This document shows positions 59,775 through 64,000 of a stretch of DNA of 64,000 bases, in pieces. How positions within the stretch are numbered: position 1 is the stretch's first letter; each line of letters begins with the position of its first letter. The translations under genes were made by a program, and so were the position numbers. The DNA is from Shimia sp049116215. GTDB taxonomy: Bacteria; Pseudomonadota; Alphaproteobacteria; Rhodobacterales; Rhodobacteraceae. The notes under the pieces are model-generated. The model saw only the letters and a program-made list of their open reading frames with translations. It did not search any database and had not been told where the DNA came from. Location: positions 62,001 through 126,000 of the forward strand of contig NZ_JAGDZB010000007.1 in assembly GCF_049116215.1 (NCBI RefSeq), given 5' to 3'.

Positions 59775-60713
59775 ATGACGCAGACAATTTCCAGCCCCGA
59801 CGGCACCCCGATCAGCCGCTTTGCATTCGGCACCATGCAGTTTGGCGGCACCGCCTCCGAGCGCGACAGCGCCGAGATGTTCGAGGCCTGCCTAGACGCG
59901 GGCATCACGCATTTTGACACGGCCTACCTCTATACCGACGGCGCCAGCGAAGAGATTTTGGGCAGGCTTATCGCACCACATCGCGAGCGATTGGTGATCG
60001 CCACAAAGGTTGGCTACCGTGGCGGCGCGGGTGCAGAAAATCTACGATCGCAATTTGATGCCTCCCGACAGCGGCTCAACATGGATCACGTCGACATTCT
60101 CTATTTGCACCGCTTTGATGCGGACACGCCAATTGAAGAAACCCTTGAAACTTTTGCGCAATTCAAAGCCGACGGGCAAATCTCTCACGTCGGTCTTTCC
60201 AACTTCGCAGCCTGGCAAGTTGTAAAAGCCGCCTGGGCGTCCTCAAAACTGAACCTCACAATCGACCTGTTGCAACCAATGTACAGCCTTGTGAAACGTC
60301 AAGCCGAAGTCGAAATTTTGCCAATGTGCGCCGACATTGGCATCCTGCCCGCCACCTATTCTCCCCTTGGCGGCGGGCTGCTCACCGGCAAATACAGCGC
60401 CCAAAACGCGCAGGGTCGCCTTGCCACAGATGAGCGCTACGCCGCCCGTTATGACGTGGACTGGATGCACAAAACCGCTTTCGATCTCGCCAATCTGGCC
60501 GCCGCACGGGACCTGCACCCCGCCACATTGGCCGCCGCCTGGGTCGCCAATCACAGCGCCGCGCCCAGCCCGATCCTCTCCGCGCGCAACCTCGCGCAGC
60601 TCGCCCCCTCGCTTGCCGCGACACGTTTTGACATCGATGACGCGCTCTACGCCGAGATCACCGCGCTCAGCCAAACACCCGCCCCCGCCACCGACAGATT
60701 GGACGAAGCATGA
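59775..60713 (+). CDS. Aldo/keto reductase
   Basis: A 312-residue NADPH-dependent AKR. The catalytic tetrad is seen in DTAYLYTDGASEEILGR (Asp and Tyr), ATKVGYRG (Lys) and ILYLHRFD (His), with HVGLSNFAAWQV further on. The short ATGA overlap with the FAD oxidoreductase gene indicates an operon. Substrate unknown. Confidence 0.9.
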   Translation: MTQTISSPDGTPISRFAFGTMQFGGTASERDSAEMFEACLDAGITHFDTAYLYTDGASEEILGRLIAPHRERLVIATKVGYRGGAGAENLRSQFDASRQRLNMDHVDILYLHRFDADTPIEETLETFAQFKADGQISHVGLSNFAAWQVVKAAWASSKLNLTIDLLQPMYSLVKRQAEVEILPMCADIGILPATYSPLGGGLLTGKYSAQNAQGRLATDERYAARYDVDWMHKTAFDLANLAAARDLHPATLAAAWVANHSAAPSPILSARNLAQLAPSLAATRFDIDDALYAEITALSQTPAPATDRLDEA

Positions 60714-61786
60714 TTGATTTCCTCATCATCGGCGGTGGCATCGGCGGCATCTCCGCCGCCGCTCGTCTGGCCCCTCTCGGCAAAACCGTTGTTTTGGAAC
60801 GAGAATCTGCCCTCGGCTACCATGCGTCTGGACGGTCAGCGGCGATGTTTGAGCCCAACTACGGCTCCCCCAGCACCGTGGAACTCAGCCACGCCAGCGG
60901 CGATTTTTTCAAGCAAGAAGATGGTGGCTTCCTGTCACCACGCGGGGTGATGTTTCTCGCGGCCAAAGGCGAAGACGAGGCCTTCCAACGCTGCTGCGAG
61001 AGCTTTGACGCTGCGCAAATGGACCTACAGCAAGCCGTCGACATAGTGCCAATCCTCAACACGGATGCCATTGGCAATGTCGCGCATCACCACTCCGGTG
61101 AAGACATCGACACGGACCGGCTGATCCAATGGTTTGCCAAGTTGTGCCGCGCCCACGGTGGCGCCATCCACACTGGGCAAGAGGTGACAAAAATCACCAA
61201 ACTTTCAGATGGCTGGGAGGTGCACACCAAAGATCAGGTGTTTCGTGCCAAAATGCTCCTGAACGCTGCGGGTGCATGGGTGGACGAGATCGCCAAGCTG
61301 GCAGGCATCACGCCTCTCAACGTCACGCCCCTGCGCCGCTCCATGGCGCGTATTCCGGCCCCGGGCGGGCATGACGTCAGCACCTGGCCCATGCTGCTGG
61401 ACATCCACGAAAACTGGTATGCCAAGCCAGATGCGGGCAGCCTGATTGTCTCCCCCGCCGAAGAAGACCAAATGCAGCCGTTTGACGCCTGGCCGGACGA
61501 TATGGTCATTGCCGAAGGTCTGGCGCGGTATCAGGAGTTTGTCACCGAAGAGGTCACCCGCGTCGAAGCCAGCTGGGCTGGCCTAAGGACGTTTTCACCG
61601 GATCGCAATCTGGTGATTGGCCCTGACGCGGCGGAGCCAAGCTTCTTTTGGGTCGCTTGCCAGGGCGGCTACGGCTTCCAATCCTGTCCTGCGGTCTCGC
61701 AACTGGTCGCGGACCTGGTCACCGGGCAAGCCTCCCCCATCGATCCAAAGGTCATCGCCGCCCTTGCTCCCGCGAGGTATGCCTGA
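60710..61786 (+). CDS. FAD-dependent oxidoreductase (DAO superfamily)
   Basis: A 358-residue flavoenzyme. The N-terminal FAD motif is DFLIIGGGIGGISAAARLA, followed by ESALGYHASGRSAAMF, typical of the glycine/D-amino acid oxidase superfamily, and the C-terminus has WVACQGGYGFQSCPAVSQL. It probably oxidises an amine or hydroxy acid. It overlaps its neighbours by 4 nt and 1 nt (ATGA and TGATG), so it is the middle gene of a three-gene operon. Confidence 0.88.
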   Translation: MIDFLIIGGGIGGISAAARLAPLGKTVVLERESALGYHASGRSAAMFEPNYGSPSTVELSHASGDFFKQEDGGFLSPRGVMFLAAKGEDEAFQRCCESFDAAQMDLQQAVDIVPILNTDAIGNVAHHHSGEDIDTDRLIQWFAKLCRAHGGAIHTGQEVTKITKLSDGWEVHTKDQVFRAKMLLNAAGAWVDEIAKLAGITPLNVTPLRRSMARIPAPGGHDVSTWPMLLDIHENWYAKPDAGSLIVSPAEEDQMQPFDAWPDDMVIAEGLARYQEFVTEEVTRVEASWAGLRTFSPDRNLVIGPDAAEPSFFWVACQGGYGFQSCPAVSQLVADLVTGQASPIDPKVIAALAPARYA

Positions 61787-62445
61787 TGCCCCGCCGCCTC
61801 AACCTGCCGGACAGCGCCTCTGTCGCTACGCCAGACAGCGATGGCAAACTCTTTGCCCCCTCTGCCGCGCGCAACGTTGAACCACTGGCCAAAGCGCTGG
61901 CGCCTTTTGTACCACCCTCCGGCCGCGCCTTGGAGATCGCCAGTGGCACAGGGCAGCATGTGGTCGCCTACGCACAGGCGTTTCCAGACACTCATTGGCA
62001 GCCCACCGAGATCGACACCAATCGTATCACCAGCATCGCGGCCTATCTTTCAGAGGCTGCGCTCCCCAACGTGCAAGCGCCGATCCTGCTTGACGCAACC
62101 TCGCGGGGTTGGGGCACACAAACTGCCCCTGTTGATCTGATCCTGCTCAGCAATCTGCTGCATTTAGTCAGCCAATCCGAAGCCGAAGTGCTCATCTCAG
62201 AAGCCGCGCAAGCCCTGGCGCCCGGCGGATGCCTTGCCATATACGGGCCATTTTCGCGGGACGGCGTGTTGGTCAGCGACGGCGACGTGCAGTTTGACGC
62301 CAGCCTGCGTGCCCAAGACCCTGAGCTAGGCTACAAATCGGACTCCTCCATCCAAAACTTCGGCGCGTCCTGCGGCCTCACACAGAATGAACCAATCGAA
62401 ATGCCCGCCAACAACCTGCTCCTGACGTGGCATGCCCCCACCTAG
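61786..62445 (+). CDS. DUF938 SAM-dependent methyltransferase-like protein
   Basis: A 219-residue protein starting in the TGATG overlap with the preceding gene. It has the class I methyltransferase motif ALEIASGTGQHVVAYAQAFP, a signature of DUF938 proteins, then PTEIDTNRITSIAAYL and LILLSNLLHLVSQSEAEVLI. Target unknown. The methyltransferase call rests on the SAM-binding motif. Confidence 0.88.
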   Translation: MPRRLNLPDSASVATPDSDGKLFAPSAARNVEPLAKALAPFVPPSGRALEIASGTGQHVVAYAQAFPDTHWQPTEIDTNRITSIAAYLSEAALPNVQAPILLDATSRGWGTQTAPVDLILLSNLLHLVSQSEAEVLISEAAQALAPGGCLAIYGPFSRDGVLVSDGDVQFDASLRAQDPELGYKSDSSIQNFGASCGLTQNEPIEMPANNLLLTWHAPT

Positions 62446-62544
62446 AACGCTACGTCACACGTTCTCTTTTTGCGCCACACCTGATCGAAATCAAATTCAC
62501 ATTCTCCAAGCGGAATATGATGCGCACAAACCAAGGAGATTCCC

Positions 62545-62883
62545 ATGAGCTGGACCGACAAGATTTCTGAAACCCGCAACCAATTGCGCGGATTGAACAA
62601 AGCCATCCCCGACACCGCCCGCGCGTTTGGCGGTTTGAGCAAATCCGTGAAAGAAGGCGGTGTACTGGACGTTAAAACCAAAGAGTTTGTCGCCCTTGGA
62701 ATGGCTGTGGTCAGCCGCTGTGAGCCCTGCATTTCGTTGCACTGTGACGCCTTGGTGCGCGCGGGTGCCACCAAAGAGGAAGTCGCCGACGTATTGGCCA
62801 TGGCGATCCAGATGGGGGGCGGTCCCGCAATGATGTATGCCGCAAAAGCACAGGAATGCTTTGAGGAGCTTTCCGCGGGCTGA
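62545..62883 (+). CDS. AhpD-like carboxymuconolactone decarboxylase family protein
   Basis: A 112-residue helical protein with AAGGAGATT upstream. Its active-site motif is CEPCISLH: a CxxC pair with a His three residues later, as in AhpD-like alkylhydroperoxidases. It likely acts as a thiol redox protein, although many members have no known substrate. Length fits the short CMD family. Confidence 0.88.
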   Translation: MSWTDKISETRNQLRGLNKAIPDTARAFGGLSKSVKEGGVLDVKTKEFVALGMAVVSRCEPCISLHCDALVRAGATKEEVADVLAMAIQMGGGPAMMYAAKAQECFEELSAG

Positions 62884-62943
62884 CACTCTGCAACACGCCA
62901 CTTATGGTGGGCTCAAATTGATCCACAACACATTGGACCCACC

Positions 62944-63342
62944 ATGCGACGCACCCTTGTCTTGGCCAGCTTTCTGGCTTGCACTTCCGCTGTCTCCGCA
63001 CAGGCTTCTGACATCTCAAGCTGGAACTTCGGCTCCGGCGACACCATCACTTGGGGCGATGTTGAAGAACTGCGCAAAACCATCTTTGAGACCTTTGACG
63101 CAGACGGTGACGGCGCGTTGAGCAACGAGGAGTACACCGCCTTTGACAAATCTCGCGCAGAGGCTGCTGGCAAAGACGCCTCCTCCCTGCTGCTCCGTGC
63201 GGTGTCCGGCTTGGGCCGTGAAAACACCGACTTGAACCTCGATGGCTCAGTGACACGTTCCGAGATGGAAACCGCCCTGCGCAGCTGGTTTGACCGGATC
63301 GACCGCGACAAGGACGGCGTGATCACCAAAGGCGAATACTAA
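62944..63342 (+). CDS. Exported EF-hand domain protein
   Basis: A 132-residue protein with a signal peptide (LVLASFLACTSAVSAQA, cleavage after AQA). Two calcium-binding EF-hand loops are seen, DADGDGALSNEE and DRDKDGVITKGE, and a weaker DLNLDGSVTRSE between them. It may buffer or sense calcium in the periplasm. Related small EF-hand proteins are common in roseobacters. Function not known. Confidence 0.88.
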   Translation: MRRTLVLASFLACTSAVSAQASDISSWNFGSGDTITWGDVEELRKTIFETFDADGDGALSNEEYTAFDKSRAEAAGKDASSLLLRAVSGLGRENTDLNLDGSVTRSEMETALRSWFDRIDRDKDGVITKGEY

Positions 63343-63351
63343 ACCCAAAAA

Positions 63352-63384
63352 CGCCCCGCACATTGGCGGGGCGCTTTCTTTTGA
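63352..63384. terminator. Bidirectional terminator
   Basis: Stem CGCCCCGC/GCGGGGCG (63352-63359, 63366-63373), with CTTTCTTTT to the right and AAAA to the left, between convergent genes ending at 63342 and 63395. Confidence 0.75.
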
Positions 63385-63394
63385 TCTGAGATAC

Positions 63395-64000
63395 TTAGCC
63401 GTTTTGACGGATGGTCTCATTTTTTGGATCATAAGGGCTGTCGCAGGTCACGGTGGCATCCCACAACTGGTCCAGCATTTTCACTTTAAGCTTGGTGCCT
63501 TCCACCGCCAGCTCCGGCTTGACGTAGCCCATGCCAATGCTCTTCTCAAACGCCACCGAGTATCCGCCGGAGGTCAAACGTCCGACCCGCTCACCTTCCG
63601 GCGTATAAAGCACTTCACGGCCCCATGGGTCCGCATCTTCCGGCCCGTCGATCAGCAACGTACAACACTTCACCCGCACGCCCAGCGCTTCCATCTCGGC
63701 TTTGCCGTGGAAGTCTTTGGACAGGTCGATAAAGCGCGGCAGGTCAGCCTCAGCAGGCGTCGCATCACGGCCCAGCTCGGTGCCAAAGGCGCGGTAGCTT
63801 TTTTCCTGACGCAGCCAGTTCTGCGCCCGCGCGCCGACCAGCTTCATGTCAAACTCCGTCCCCGCCTCAGTCAGCAGATCCCACAGGTAGTTTTGCATCT
63901 CAATCGGATGGTGCAGCTCCCAACCAAGCTCACCGGTATAGGCCACACGGATCGCATTCACCGGACACATGCCCAGCTCGATCTGGCGCGCCGACAGCCA
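63395..64000 (-). CDS. Dimethylglycine/sarcosine dehydrogenase-like protein, C-terminal GcvT part (partial)
   Basis: The frame enters from the right edge (WLSARQIELGM) and reads 201 codons to its stop. It is the C-terminal folate-binding aminomethyltransferase-like (GcvT) domain, shown by AIRVAYTGELGWELHHPIEMQ, LRQEKSYRAFGTELGRDATP, and EVLYTPEGERVGRLTSGGYS. In roseobacters such domains close a fused FAD dehydrogenase (dimethylglycine or sarcosine dehydrogenase family), which demethylates glycine betaine derivatives. The FAD domain lies outside the window. Confidence 0.82.
   Translation of the reverse strand, partial: WLSARQIELGMCPVNAIRVAYTGELGWELHHPIEMQNYLWDLLTEAGTEFDMKLVGARAQNWLRQEKSYRAFGTELGRDATPAEADLPRFIDLSKDFHGKAEMEALGVRVKCCTLLIDGPEDADPWGREVLYTPEGERVGRLTSGGYSVAFEKSIGMGYVKPELAVEGTKLKVKMLDQLWDATVTCDSPYDPKNETIRQNG

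Noticed and set aside
1..64000. CRISPR array
   Set aside because: No regularly spaced repeat of 24-40 bases was seen anywhere in the window.

Overview
The window reads as chromosomal DNA of a marine alphaproteobacterium of the family Rhodobacteraceae, most likely the Roseobacter group. The evidence is the housekeeping order (small basic ORF-murA-DUF2948-GNAT-hisD-UPF0262-LMW phosphatase-infA-maf-RNase E/G-yacG), an RTX/Hint protein, a fused ATP sulfurylase/APS kinase, several ABC importers and a dimethylglycine dehydrogenase-like gene. Genus cannot be fixed from the sequence alone.

Layout. 1-8.3 kb (minus strand): a sugar catabolic operon with a YtfQ/YtfR/YtfT/YjfF-type ABC importer, an AldA-type aldehyde dehydrogenase, an enolase-superfamily dehydratase, a zinc-type alcohol dehydrogenase and the first codons of another gene. 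8.4-10.8 kb (plus strand): a divergent GMC oxidoreductase and a FadR/GntR regulator. Two palindromes in the divergent intergenic region are probable operators. 10.8-12.7 kb: decayed DNA with remnants of two tyrosine recombinases.

12,733-27,727: a genomic island of about 15 kb inserted in tRNA-Phe, bounded by a perfect 47-bp direct repeat of the tRNA 3' part. It carries an apparently intact integrase, an AlpA-like excisionase, a primase-polymerase/RepA-type helicase, a GIY-YIG protein, and a structured RNA that looks like a C4/P4-CI immunity RNA with a matching target in the leader of a 68-codon gene. Its cargo looks like defence: a CHAT (caspase-like) protease, a convergent HNH endonuclease, an Mrr-nuclease/nSTAND3 NTPase, and an overlapping HigA-like-ImmA metallopeptidase/Beta-protein pair behind twin operators. 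This is the most interesting part of the window.

27.7-37.7 kb: core genes for RNA processing, translation initiation, nucleotide hygiene, histidine and peptidoglycan synthesis, then tRNA-Thr. 38.5-48.9 kb: RTX/Hint protein, HpcH/HpaI aldolase, DUF3604 protein, and a BMP-type (nucleoside-like) ABC importer with an extra small membrane protein between its permeases. 49-56 kb: an outer-membrane beta-barrel protein, a winged-helix/ATP sulfurylase/APS kinase reading frame, a cyclase with membrane and [2Fe-2S] domains, trxB and an Lrp regulator. 56.2-64 kb: a small solute-binding-like protein, a flavodoxin-fold reductase, an SDR/LysR pair, an aldo-keto reductase/FAD oxidoreductase/methyltransferase operon, an AhpD-like protein, an EF-hand protein and the 3' part of a dimethylglycine dehydrogenase-like gene.

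All functions are assigned by reading motifs; no database search was run.
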